From Pezizomycotina sp. ARF18 (Eukaryota > Ascomycota): 64,000 nucleotides of DNA. Made by a program: the position numbers and the translations under genes. The notes beneath the pieces are model-generated. The model had not been told where the DNA came from and did no database searches. It saw only the letters and a list, made by a program, of their open reading frames with translations. Location: contig AZLU01000004.1 of assembly GCA_002224055.1 (NCBI GenBank), positions 244,735 through 308,734 of the forward strand, given 5' to 3'. Each line of letters begins with the position of its first letter. The stretch's first letter is position 1. This document shows positions 52,723 through 64,000 of this stretch, one piece after another.

Positions 52723-54941
52723 TTTAACTGTTTAGACTGTGTCGAAGGTATATAATAGTTGTATATATAAAGGCTCGAAAAGAAGTTTGGCAAAAGATAT
52801 ATTTTTGTGAAGCGTGCAAGGTGTAAGGTTGGGGAATACAAGACGATATATATAAAGATACACGGAACTAAACAAGAGGTAGAGTAATGCGGGCGGATAG
52901 GTTTCCAATAACTCTTAGGTCATTGAAGAGAACACAAGCTAGATGAACTTGGATCCTAGAAATCTTCTATATATATATATACTTGGCTATATTGGTATCG
53001 ATAGCTCTTGTTTTTGTAAGAAACACTAGTATCAAAAAAAAAAAGCATTTCGTCGCTAGTGTCCTGGACTACAATGCATTCTTATCCTGATATTTTTAAT
53101 ACACGATTTTCAGGCGGATAAAGATAATTATTAAACATGTTCAGTCTTAGACATTTTAGCCTATACGGAGAATTCAGAAAGCCCTATACGTACGGCGCAT
53201 TACTATGCATGGCGCAAGTCCGTTTAAAGCTGTCAACAAACGCAAGCTGTCAGAAAAGCTAAGCGAGTATCAACGCTTGAACATAGTTACTCAATAAAAC
53301 TGTGAGGCATAACATGGCTTATCAGCTTAGCTTTTATCTGGCTTCTTGCTCAGAAATAGGCAAAAATTACTTGTAGTTTCAACGTGTGTCAGAAATTTGT
53401 ATAGCCATGCTGGTTCATGCATCGCGCGCTTAGCGTTAAAAAAGGAAATAAACTTAACTGTAAATTCGCAACATCCCACCACCTCACGAGAACACAGTAT
53501 TATGATCCTGTTTAGATGAAAACATTTTAAGCCTCAAATACTAGAAGGTTAAAACAAAGAAAAGTGTCTACGTAGAAGGCATTATTGAGTATTTTATCCA
53601 GATATTCTCTATATTTTCGTTGTTTGCTTTGCCATGAGGCATTGGCGTACCCCCGCTCACTGTATTCTTTACCCTTCTCTCTTTGCCTGAATCTCTGCAG
53701 ACAACTAAAAGAGGTGTAAGTAAGAATCCAGCTCTTCATTTCTATTTCCTTATCCTATGCTTCTTAAAGCTTCCCACTATACTCTTGAGCAGCTTGACAA
53801 GTGGTTGCTAGGACGAGTGTCTGATGGAGTAAAGGAGCTAGTAGACTATAGTTGTTCAATCATTCGCAATTAATATTCTCAGGTCCAAACATTATCTGGC
53901 GAATATTTTTTTCCGAGACATCCTAGATATCACATCTATGGAGACTGGAAAAAGCTTCCTGAGTCCTGATGCACGAAGCTCTAACTCTTCGCAATAAATT
54001 TTTACATTAAGTTCTCTTCACGCTATTCACGCCATAGTGGATTGGAGCTGAGACGAACGTGGGGGTGGCGGGGTTTGGGATTTGAGAAACATTTCGCTTG
54101 CAGGAAAATCTTGCCTAATAAAGTAACACTTCACGGAAAAGAAAAAAATTTCTCGCTTCGTGAAGTCTATGAGAGCTACGCTGGTACTTTAGAGTGTCTT
54201 GCGAGGAATGAATTGAAAATATTGATAAAGCTGCGTCCTCATGGGGCAAGCGGTCTGGCAGGTGACACTCGACGTCTATTGGCGTAAATGGCCTTCCCTA
54301 GTCAACCGGATCGACGACGGTACTGCAAAGGGTAAACGTAAACATATTGAAGGTTGAGAGTCCGTATCGTAGAAACTGTCTGTTGATCCCCCCCCACGTA
54401 ACTAGCGCAACCCGCAGTCAAAGGATTTAGACGAACGACAGTCGACGAACCGCGGACCTCCGGCGAGATATCAGAAAAACACGGCTATCTAACACTCGAT
54501 TCTTGCAGGAGAATGTATTTATCCACGGCCCCGGATTTTTCTCGCCTCTCTCTACATGAACTCATGTTTCGAAACATACTGCCATGGCCACGGTTCGCAA
54601 GCCCAAAAGTTAAAATCATAAAAGCCAAGATTATATAGCTCTTTTCTTCGTTTTTCGCGTTTTGGGGTTTCTGTTGAATGGGTCTTGTTGGAACCGTCCT
54701 TGTTCTAGGCCTGCTTTTATTTGTTTATATACATACTCATCCCTTACTTCCCGCCGGGTCGCACCGGCGCTTTGCTTTTCTATTTAAGCAAGGCAAAGCC
54801 CGGATTAATATAAACAGCGTTACACTGGTTTCGATATTTACTAGTATCTCAAGGGGCTATATATATCCTGGCACTGCTTTTTTTTCAAATCCTCAAGGAA
54901 GTCTAGTAATATATACGGGGTTCCTCAGCTAGTATGAAACA
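52723..54941. other. Intergenic region with inverted repeat, no gene seen
   Basis: AT-rich, 2.2 kb. It holds an 11-bp inverted repeat at 53254-53335 and a short TA tract near 52965. The open frame at 54678-54932 starts with a hydrophobic stretch but has no family support. It should contain the promoters of the secreted-protein gene and the rhodopsin-domain gene. Confidence 0.5.
53254..53335. repeat. Inverted repeat, 11-bp perfect arms
   Basis: AAAAGCTAAGC at 53254-53264 pairs with GCTTAGCTTTT at 53325-53335, 60 bases apart. The word AAGCTGTCA also occurs twice just to the left. Confidence 0.7.
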
Positions 54942-56753
54942 ATGGCTACAGGAAACAATAACAGCACCTTCGTGATGCCGCCGCAAGCTACGGTCGACAA
55001 GTTAATCCGCTACGGCACTAACATCCTCATATCTGCAACAGTTGGTCCTGATGGTGCCCACGATAAAACGGTTAACTCTTTGAAAATGCCACAGCTGCTG
55101 GATTATCTATTGCAAAATAGGACGAAAGACGACGTTTTACAGCTAGTTGGGTCTGTAATGGGGAATAATACTGAGGAGGAAGTCTACGATACGATAAGGA
55201 CGATGAAGGATATAATAGTAGAACTACCACACGATATCCGGCGAGGATATACGTTTTACTTGATTGCGTTCATGGTACCAACTATCACTGTTGTGCTGAG
55301 GTTCTACGTGAGACGATTCAAGACGAGAAGGATCAGGGCGGAGGATTGGGTGTCGTTGGCGGCTCTAGTATGCCCTACTTCTTTTTATTCATTTCATAGA
55401 TTTCATTGTTTAGATATCGTGGAATTTAGGATATTTTCAATATGTTTACGTTTTTTCAAGACGTTATATTGCTTCTTTCCCTGACGATTTACCAAATATC
55501 TTTCTATCGGTGGGAGTAGTTGTGGCTATTATTATGCGCTGCTTCATTGAGTGCCGTGGATTGGTTAAGTTAGTAGATGGCTTTCTTGATCTCTTTGATA
55601 ATAGCTCACATGGCTTACCTTCCCCTTCTCCAGGCCTCCACGTATGGGATATGTCACTACTAGACTTCCGCCGCTGGTGGATCATAATCTACATCGCCTG
55701 GGTCATCTCCAACGCCTCCCATTTCTGGGTCAAGATCACCTTCCTCGCCTTCTACTATTCCCTCTCACCCTCCACTCGTACCGATACGCAACTTACTTCG
55801 TCACGTTCTTCGTCGTGGGATTTTCGGTATCGAGTGTTATTAGCGTGCTGTTTCAATGTCAGCCTGTGGATTTCTGGAATCACTTGGGAGATACGAATCT
55901 GAAGTGTTTCGATAGAAAAGCGAACGAGTTTGCGTTTGGCGTTATGTATATCGTTGCGGATTTCATGATACTGTAAGCTTTTAGTGTACTCTGATCTCTT
56001 TCTTTTTCAAGATTTTCTTTACGCGCGCTAATTGGGGCTAACCCTACCTCGTTATACTAGGTTAGTACCCATAGCAGCAGTCTGGAAACTTCCCCTAATG
56101 AAAAAGGAAAAGATCATCGTGATAGCTATTTTCGGCGCGATGGCATTGTACGCTAGATCCCCCTATACTTTTCTCCAAATCTTCCTTCTTTTCGCTATTA
56201 GCTATACTTATATATTGTTGTTTTTTTTTTTTAGGATCTGTATAATATCCATAAGCCGGCTTATAAAGCTCTTAGAATGGTGGGAAGCAGCCGACCTAAC
56301 CTATAAAGTCGTCGACCACGGGCCGTGGGGTTTAGCCGAGCTCGACCTCTCACTCGCTATATCATGCTTACCCGCTTTACGTGCTTTATTCCCGAAATTG
56401 AAATTTGGTACTTCGAGTGCTGCTACGCCGCTGGCCGATCATCCTACGCCGCCGGGGAGTAACGGCAGCAGTGGTAGGCAGATGAGGAAGCGTTCTCCGG
56501 TGTTTAGGCCGTTCGGAAGAGGGATGACGGGATTGAGTACGTTTTTATCTACGGGTGGAGGAGGTACACGGTTGCTGCGATGGAGGAGGGTGACGGAGGA
56601 GTTGAAAGGGAAGGAGGGAAGGGCGATGTTGAATTGCAGGTTCGGGAGCTGCAGCAGCACCACCATGGTTCGGGGAGGAAGAGTAGTAGTATACACTTGA
56701 TAGAGCAAACAGTAAAGGAGCCGGTCGTCGGAGAGAGCTATGAGATTGTTTAA
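54942..56753 (+). CDS. Fungal rhodopsin-domain integral membrane protein with long N-terminal extension
   Basis: Seven-helix fungal membrane protein of the rhodopsin-domain family found in many ascomycetes (SAT5/PTH11-related; family knowledge); ligand unknown, no retinal lysine can be assigned. Start MATGNNNSTFVMPPQATVDK. About 100 soluble residues precede helix 1 (FYLIAFMVPTITVVLRFYVR) and the signature RRFKTRRIRAEDWVSLAAL. A long intron (about 55370-55632) with acceptor tccag leads to GLHVWDMSLLDFRRWWIIIY, then SHFWVKITFLAFYYSLSPS, YFVTFFVVGFSVSSVISVLF, QCQPVDFWNHLGDTNLKCFD, EFAFGVMYIVADFMIL and LVPIAAVWKLPLMKKEKIIV. The last exon holds DLTYKVVDHGPWGLAELDLS and a Ser/Arg-rich tail. One base shift near 56640 makes the more plausible end SIHLIEQTVKEPVVGESYEI with stop 56751-56753; without it the stop is 56700. 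Confidence 0.8.
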
Positions 56754-57077
56754 TATAGATTTTCTGGGTTTTGTGGAATGCTCTGGGTTTTTTGTTTAGT
56801 TTCGTTGTCTGGTTGCCTTGCAAGGAGTCCAGTGGCGGTCCTTATGCTCTTTGGTTTTTCGGCTCTTTGCGTTCAGAAATGATGACGACTATAATCTAAT
56901 GATACCTTCTTAAAAGAAACATCTTTTTGTTTCAATCTTCTTCATTATTCTGGCTTTCTGGCTCTCTTCCCTCGCCGTTGCCTCCTTATCTTGATCGCCC
57001 ACATCACCCAGTAGCAGTAGTAATCAGTAATGCTCAAATCAATCAAAGATAGGATATATCCGGCCTCTTCCACGCTA

Positions 57078-57201
57078 AACAAGCAATGCTTTCATATCAA
57101 TTATATTTTGCTATGCTATGATAACATGTAAACGAATAAAACAAGCAATGCTTTCATATCAATTATATTTTGCTATGCTATGATAACATGTAAACGAATA
57201 A
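57078..57201. repeat. Perfect tandem duplication, two copies of a 62-bp unit
   Basis: Copies 57078-57139 and 57140-57201 are identical; a few bases of a third unit follow (AAACAAG). No coding role. Confidence 0.95.
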
Positions 57202-57943
57202 AACAAGGAGGAGTCGAGGATTGCCAGGCAACGTGAGCATGGCGTTGGAGGTATTACTGTAGTATTGTGCTATATAGAGGAGAGAAGGCAAGGAGGGAAG
57301 ACAGCGTGTAGCTTCATAAGAGAGGGGAATATTGGATAACCTTCTCTGTAGGTAGTCTCTTTTCTTCTTCCGTCTTTTTTTATCTTTCTGGAGGAGTTAA
57401 TTTCGTCTTTTTTAATTAAAACCACAGTTGGTCTTCAAGGTTCATATATAAGCTCTGATTAATAGAAGCATCTGGTCTACGAAAGCTTGCTGGGGAGAGG
57501 TCCCATGATCAAGATTCAGCTACTTATCTTTCGTCCGAAGTCACTTCGTGAAATTTCAAAGTCGCTGTCTTGCTATACCGCCTTACAGGTCCACGGGACA
57601 CGCCTTGGTGCCCGTTTGGGTGTGGTAATTTTTACGTTAGGCCTTATAATGTGAGTTTGAAGACAGGCTTGCAGGCAACCGCCTTGACCGGCGCCGTGGT
57701 CTAATCACACACAGCATGGAGCAGAAGGTATAGCTTGTTTAGGACTGCTGAACGGTTACGGTTACCCCTTTCTTTTTTTTGATTTTGTGTGCGGCTTCAG
57801 ATCCGGGTGTTATCGCGTCTTTTTTTTTTTTTTTCTGGGAGTAACTATCATTTTGATTATTAACTCAACGTTTTGAATATCATGCACCTACAAGTATAGG
57901 TTCTATCGTGGATACTCGTAATGATAGCGTTACGCATGATGCT

Positions 57944-57945
<2 letters not shown>

Positions 57946-57974
<29 letters not shown>
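57946..57974. repeat. T29 homopolymer
   Basis: Uninterrupted run of 29 T. Confidence 0.9.
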
Positions 57975-59531
57975 GGTGGCTGGTTGTATAATAGGTATTC
58001 AACGTTCATATCTTTTATGTTTTATTAAAAGGTATCTTAAACTTTCTTGTACTATTGTCATAAATTGTGAAATTTCGTGAATGCTATGACCAAGGAGCAC
58101 CATATGATTCCCTTGATTTCGTTTTACTCACCGCGTGTATATCTGCAGTATTTGATACGGTACTAGTCTTCCAGATCTTCCTTTAGAAGAAAGGAAAAAA
58201 CAATATAAACTAGAAGCGAACCTGCAATTCGCTCTTTTAGGACCCTTCAAAGAGCTAGCCAGTGTACCATAAGCAAAGATTATATCCCGCAAATCAGCGA
58301 ACGACCGATAGCCACGCTGTTCCTTTGTGCGACGCCAGGGAGCTCAAGATCGAGAGCGCGGGATTGAAGCTAGAGATCGCGGGGAGCTCTCGCATTGTGT
58401 ATACTCTAAGAAACAAAAGGAAGGCTCTCAGGCTACCTCGAGACATTTTCCAAAGAAACAATCATGAATGTAAGCTTTTCGAGCAACAAAATACAGATAC
58501 TTACATTTGGCCGCTATCAGCTAGCGGTTCGCTGGCAAAAGGTCTCTGCTATTATCAGAGGGGTAATCATTTAGTAGGCAAGAAAAAGAGAAGGAAAAGG
58601 TATCGCGACTTATATACTAGCTAGACCAAAACAGGAATAGAGCTTTTGTTCCGGGACGCTGTGTAACGAAATTGTAGGGAATTACTTGCATGCAACAAGA
58701 ATTAAGTGCAGCTAGCGTTGTGCCTGCTGCCGTCGATCAAAGGTGCGTGAAGATATTTCTGAAGTAAAGTCTATCTCAAATGGCCCAGACAACCAAGTGT
58801 TAATTCTTATATATGGACGAGCACATGAGCTTCGTACGTAAAAACATGTCAATTATAGCTTCCATTTTTTCGGATACTCCTCCTACGAAAGCTACTCTCG
58901 GGGAAGTTGGCGTACAGGCCTGTATTGAAGAAACGGACCACCGAAATATGACAGTGACACTCTATTAGGGCATCATGATCAGTCATTCATCCAAAATTAC
59001 TTCTCAGCTCAGAGCATCCCCGTACGAATTTTGCGGTTACAGTAAAGTTCAGGAAAGATATACAAGAACATACGACCAAAGACACATATAAGTATATAAA
59101 CAGGTATCGTAAAAGCTCGTCAACAGTTCAGTAATCAAAGCCTTGATTAAATTAGGGCTGCAGAATCGTTGGAATTACAACCTACTTTTTCTTTTCTTTC
59201 GACGGTTATCCTCAATATTGTGTGTTCAGTTTCTATATTTTAGATTCAACCATACGTGCTTGCATAATGCATAAGAGCAGAATTTCACGAGCACAGAGTT
59301 CGATTGGCAAATAAAACCTAAGTTCTGCCCTACGGTTAACAACTGTAAAAGCTCGTCTAACTAGCAAATTTTATTATTCAACTCGACTAAGAGCCCATGT
59401 ATCTGTACTTTTCTTGATATTTTCCGCCTTTCGAGTATTGCGGTTTCTTGCTGTCCGTAGTGTGGTAGCAGTGGATATGATATACTGGCGATGTTGTACT
59501 TATGTTACACAGAAAACCCTAAACAGAGGCG

Positions 59532-59555
59532 TTTTTTTTTTTTTTTTTTTTTTTT
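59532..59555. repeat. T24 homopolymer
   Basis: Uninterrupted run of 24 T. Confidence 0.9.
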
Positions 59556-60909
59556 CTCGCTCAAAAATACTTAAGCACATTTATTGTCACGATCTTACCC
59601 CAATTATAAAAGCAAATCTCGCCGGATCCGGAATATTGATCTTCATAGCACAGGCACACTGTACTCGCACCAAGGATTCAGTTCTTTTAATAATTTCCAT
59701 TGCATTGGTTACAGCAGCTATAGGAGAAAGAAAATGAGATGTAATAATTGAAAACAAAAACGGTATCTTGTGAGATTCGCAAATCAGACCGGCGCGGCCG
59801 GCTCAGTGGTCTAGTAACTGGTAGAATTTGATTTATTAAGTTAAATAGTATCATGTAATTTTTCTCTGAATACTGCTCTCATGATAAGTACTGGCACACG
59901 TGGCACTGATATACCAAATGATTATGTGATAGACAGAAGATATCGTTTCAAATCAGAAATAATCTTCTGACAAAGTATAGTCACCTTGTCGAAACAGAAA
60001 AAGCGAAGCCTTGTGGAGTCCAAAAAGAAAAGGGGTTTTCTTAGGTTATAATTTGCTGGCAATGCCGAAAGTAAGGGTGTAAAGTTACACAGTATCACGG
60101 CGTGGCGGCGAGACACTTCATCCCATCTTTCCCACAACAGAGTTCCTCTTGTCTTTCGTTTTACATCGTGTCGGGTTCCCTACCGTAAATTGTTGTTGTC
60201 TCCGGTTGCAATTGGTGTTTCAATCTCTATTTCCATCAAAAAAAAAAAAAAAAAAAAGGCAGCACCGCAATTGCCTCAGATGCCTTAGAGAAAAGTCCCT
60301 CCCCCAGACATGTTCCGTTATTCATTTCTGTTGGATCTGATCAATCCACGTGTCGCCGTTTATCACCTCGCGTCGAACGCCTGTAGGTTTTTTTTCCAAC
60401 GGAGGTTTTCAAAATGGGAGTTCTCGAGCTCACCCTAGTCATCACGAAACAAAGCCTTTTAAAGTCCTCTGCGAGCAGGCTTTACGCAAGGATCCCTAGT
60501 AAAGAATATTTTATATTCTGAGAATAATTGGCAATCTATGCATGTATTATGGAGTGATTTTTGTCAGCCAACCAAGGAGAGCATATAACAGGTTTAGAAT
60601 AATTGCCAACGTATCGATATGATCGTATAAAACATGTTTTTTCCTATTTGTTATACTTGAGTACTGTATTTTTTATTTATTCTGGAAAAAAAAAACCCCC
60701 ACCATCTTCGTTCCGGATCGGCTCCATGATCATCCCAGCTTGACACGCACTTTGTCAACCATGTGGTTTTAAGACTTGGTCTCCCATAAAAACCACACAA
60801 CCGTTTGTGCCGGTTAGGAGTGTATCCGAACGAATCAACATAAGGCCCAAATCTGCTATCGGAGCTTCGTCACCGGATTCAGTTAAAGATAAGCGTGGAG
60901 AGCCCTTTA

Positions 60910-60941
60910 TCCCTTCGCTCCGGACTGAACGAGCGAAGGGA
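60910..60941. repeat. Perfect 11-bp stem-loop
   Basis: TCCCTTCGCTC, a 10-base loop, then GAGCGAAGGGA. It is GC-richer than its surroundings. It could be a structured transcript element; no flanking gene is evident. Confidence 0.75.
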
Positions 60942-61503
60942 ACACCATGTGGCAGGGAACAACCCGCCAGCTATTGCGTTAAGGCTAGCTGTATCTACCT
61001 AATTCGGCTATGTGTCAAGTCCGTTCTCTATTAGCTATTAGACCCTTGCTCAAGTTAAGAGATCCTAGCGTATTTTTTTTTTTTTTCTTGCTAAGGAGAA
61101 TTGCGATTGGGTGCCAACACGAATATTGAGCGACGCAAGGGGAATAGTTCAAAGAATTATATATCTAAAAATTTCCTTTTCTTTGACAAAGAATTTTTTG
61201 AATCGATGATCATTTTTCCTTCTCCAACAAACTGGATCCGGATCTTTCTCGGACCCAGAAACAAGAAACAAGAATGTAAACAAAAATAGAAAGTTTATAA
61301 ACAATTTATCTCCATATCCACGGCTATTGTTTATAAGGGAAAGTATATCTATCAGGTTCGCTTGCTGATCGATTTACAATTTCGCCGTTTGCGGTTTCTG
61401 CGGCAAAAACATAAGGACTTGTGAGTTGTCACTTGTATAGCAACATATGCGGCAATTAATTAGCCGCACTATACTGTTTCAAGGTCTAGTCCCAGGTTAA
61501 ACA

Positions 61504-61505
<2 letters not shown>

Positions 61506-61537
<32 letters not shown>
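61506..61537. repeat. A32 homopolymer
   Basis: Longest homopolymer in the window, 32 A. Confidence 0.9.
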
Positions 61538-61540
<3 letters not shown>

Positions 61541-61841
61541 CGCGCGATAGTGATAGTGATTGGTATCCCGCAATATGTGAACCCTTGTTCTCTTTTGCTG
61601 CAGTTTGTTCTTTTGGGTAAATTAGCCGCTTTCGGTGCTCTTGATTTCTTGGGATAGCTCGGATAAAAATATACATGACCAATGGCCGCGCTCCGCTGCA
61701 ACGGACATGGATTGCACTGGGCAGTGGGCAATGGTGGTGTCCTAAGGGGACTTAGCGCCGGGTCAAATATACCATCTTTAGTGGTGTGGCCCCAAAGCAT
61801 CGTTTCGAGTGACGGGAGGATTTAACAATCAAGGGGGGTAC

Positions 61842-62233
61842 TGTAACCTGGACACCAGAATTTACTATAGTCGTAGGTGCAGGTAGGGTTACTTAAGCGT
61901 AATAATGAAAGCACACCACCTTCCTATGTTGACCAGCCATTTGGTCTCTGGGACAGGAATAATAACTATAGTCCTATAGCAGAAATAAATTAATAATTAA
62001 TATCCGTTCGAGACAAATTGGCAGGCACAGAAAAAGGATTATATATTATATTCTTATTCGCTCTCCACGAATACAATACATTTGTACCGTACAAAAGAGC
62101 TGACAAGAGCACAGGCGAGGGAATAATACTCAGCACTCAATAATCACGCTTTGATCCCTGGGATGAAATTCTCAAGACAATAGCCACGCTTAAGCTTACC
62201 TATAAGCCGGCGTCTCGGTCTCACTCGCGTACA
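61842..62233. mobile_element. Possible single LTR of a fungal Ty3/gypsy-type element (fossil)
   Basis: Begins TGTAAC and may end TACA. It is preceded by a purine-rich run (AAGGGGGGTAC) of the kind found just before the 3' LTR of fungal gypsy elements. No second LTR and no gag or pol remnant is visible, so only a broken end is left. A TTGGCGC just downstream could instead be a primer-binding site, which would make it a 5' LTR. Old, with a low-confidence family call. Confidence 0.33.
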
Positions 62234-64000
62234 CGTGAGAATTGGCGCTAAAACATCCCAGGCAAAAATAAATGAAATAAATGAAAAAATTAATGGGTTT
62301 CTTTCGTAGTGTGTGCTGCCACCGTCAAAGGAGAGATAAGTGCGAGGTTATGAGGCGTTTTGTCGTTTTGCTCTTACCTTATATTAAAAAAAAAATAAAA
62401 TAAAAAATAAAAATAAAAATACGAGGCACAGGAAAACCCAGTAAACGGAGATCTTCATCATCGAAAATTGCACTTTTTTCATCATGATCATGCTAAAAAA
62501 TAGATTAATTCTAGAGTCCCATGATTATCGTATATTCACTTCTTATTCGATCAATATGAAATAGACTAAAAAAGAGGGTCCAATCGGCCCCTTCTGTTAG
62601 AGAAATTTGGGGTTTGAGGCAGGCTAAGATGTTCATGCGGCATGTGGGGAATTCTCGGACGGTTGGTCGCCGTCTTCCACCGAATCAAAGCTATTTCTTT
62701 AAGCCCACTTTAAATAGTTACATTTTCTTCTTCGTGCAACTCGAAGCGGATCAATTATCTCGTCGGAAGACAGAGCAGTACTCCGTGAAGTTGAGGTGTT
62801 TGAACAAATCTCCTCCGGGCAGTGAAACGTTTGAAGTCTGAGAGCCCTGGATTTTAGCCTGGAGGTCTAATACGTTTTTGAGAGTTGGATAGCCGATTAA
62901 TTCAAGGTCAGAGAGAAATAGTAACAGGTACAGGTCGTCCATTAATCTTTTCCCTCATGAAGTTCAAATATTGCCGGTATTTAGTTATTTTTCCCGTAGT
63001 AATGATCTGATTTTCTTTGGCTGATTGAAGGATCCGGGCTTTGAGGCCTAGCAGAAGGGCTGTGCTCATTCAAATCGCCAGCTGCCAGCCCTCTGCAATC
63101 TGCAATGCATGCATGGTGCCATAGTTATAGCAAAGCAAATCGCTCCTCCTCGGGTTTTTGAATCCTCTATTCCAAAAGAGTATAACCGTACTGCGTAGAG
63201 CAAAAAATGACTTCTAAAATAGTTCAAGATACCTGAAAATCAGACCAGAACAGTAGTCAAAATGGATGAGTTGGCAGAATACCCAGTCTAATTGAATTTT
63301 GAGCGAATTTCCTCTAAAACTGGGGGAGAGCGCTCGCTCTGGTTCGTTTCTAAATCTCAAGCCAGCAGCGGTTTTCGGTTGTACTTCTACTTTCTAACAT
63401 TCGCCGCAGAAACATTCACACGGCGCGACGCCAGTCTGAAAGTAGCAGAGAGCACCGAAAGGAGAAAGCCAACGAGCGAGCGACCGCGCGAATGTTCCGT
63501 TTTATTATAGAGTATTTGGCGATGGGGCCGATCCCCTTGCCAATAAGCTAAATCGGAGCCTTCAAGAGAACCTGCAATGGAGGTCACAAAAAGAAAGGGC
63601 CAAGAATCTCTACTCTGCATACTTATTTTGCAACGATTGTCAATCCAGGAAAATCTCAAGATTTCTTAGCTCGATCCAACAAAGTACAAGGATGTTTAAC
63701 TCAAGCGATTTATTTCTATTCTAGTTCTTTTTTAAGGCAATAGCAAAACGTCTTTTTTTAAGAAAAATAAATAAATAAAAAAAAAAAAAAAGTAATAATA
63801 TCGTCCTTATCGTATATCAGTTTCGGCGAACATCAAAGTTCAGGAAGGTATCATCGTATGATATCGTTAAATATATTCAGGAACGACCAAGAACAGGCTT
63901 CTATTTCAATAAGCGAAAACGGGAATAGTTCTATTCCTTGCATTTTGTGAGGCGAGAAGTTGCTCGTATTGCAATGAATATCTCGAAAGGGAGAAAAGGG

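Larger units (their letters stand above)
56754..64000. other. Gene-poor 7.2-kb tract
   Basis: No gene is supported on either strand. Open frames of 60-120 codons (for example 58262-58624) show no domain or exon chain. It holds many long A/T runs, a 62-bp tandem duplication, a strong 11-bp hairpin and a possible LTR fossil. Base composition is AT-rich throughout. Confidence 0.55.

Noticed and set aside
54678-54932. 84-codon frame with a signal-like start just before the rhodopsin-domain gene.
   Set aside because: Rest of the translation is featureless and ends directly ahead of the next start; more likely promoter or leader.
58262-58624. 120-codon open frame in the gene-poor right end.
   Set aside because: No domain, no signal peptide, no exon partner, and basic low-complexity end; chance frame is likelier.

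Overview
This window reads as nuclear DNA of a filamentous ascomycete (Pezizomycotina). The evidence is short GT..AG introns of about 50-130 nt, many with CTAAC-like branch sites, and a gene set of fungal families: a Kre6/Skn1-type glucan enzyme, an RTA1-type membrane protein, a fungal rhodopsin-domain protein, a Srf1-like protein, a fungal S41 peptidase and a zinc-finger/GTPase/patatin protein. About a dozen genes in 64 kb, with intergenic gaps of 1-7 kb, is sparse for a fungus. No rRNA, convincing tRNA, CRISPR or bacterial operon structure was seen.

Layout. 1-552 (-): Vid28/Gid5 armadillo protein, cut by the window edge. 4367-7448 (+): cullin-1. 8270-9365 (-): fructosamine-3-kinase-like. 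9366-13743: gene-free tract with an over-represented GGATAT word and a diverged direct repeat. 13744-15330 (-): Srf1-like. 19294-22006 (+): Kre6/Skn1-like. 22874-27846 (-): zinc-finger/P-loop GTPase/patatin protein. 28591-31121 (-): amino-acid permease. About 32466-36416 (+): unrecognised protein with a WD40-like C-terminus. 37179-37652 (-): small Cys-rich protein. 38330-40493 (-): secreted S41 peptidase. 40922-41546: MITE-like element with terminal inverted repeats. 42144-45694 (-): FACT subunit Spt16. 49249-50668 (+): RTA1-like. 51567-52722 (-): secreted low-complexity protein. 54942-56753 (+): rhodopsin-domain membrane protein. 56754-64000: gene-poor, with a 62-bp tandem duplication, long homopolymers and a possible LTR fossil.

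How the genes work together. The core genes (Vid28, CUL1, SRF1, KRE6, SPT16) are independent housekeeping functions, though Vid28 and CUL1 both belong to ubiquitin-ligase machinery. The block from about 22.9 to 40.5 kb between KRE6 and SPT16 looks accessory: an immune-like GTPase-patatin protein, a permease, an orphan beta-propeller protein, a small Cys-rich protein and a secreted protease. I see no proof that these act as one system.

A caution for every gene. Most open reading frames are broken by single-base losses in short homopolymers, yet the protein sequence stays conserved on both sides. This is most simply uncorrected long-read assembly error rather than pseudogenes. Gene spans below therefore bridge several reading frames and introns, and exact ends carry that uncertainty.
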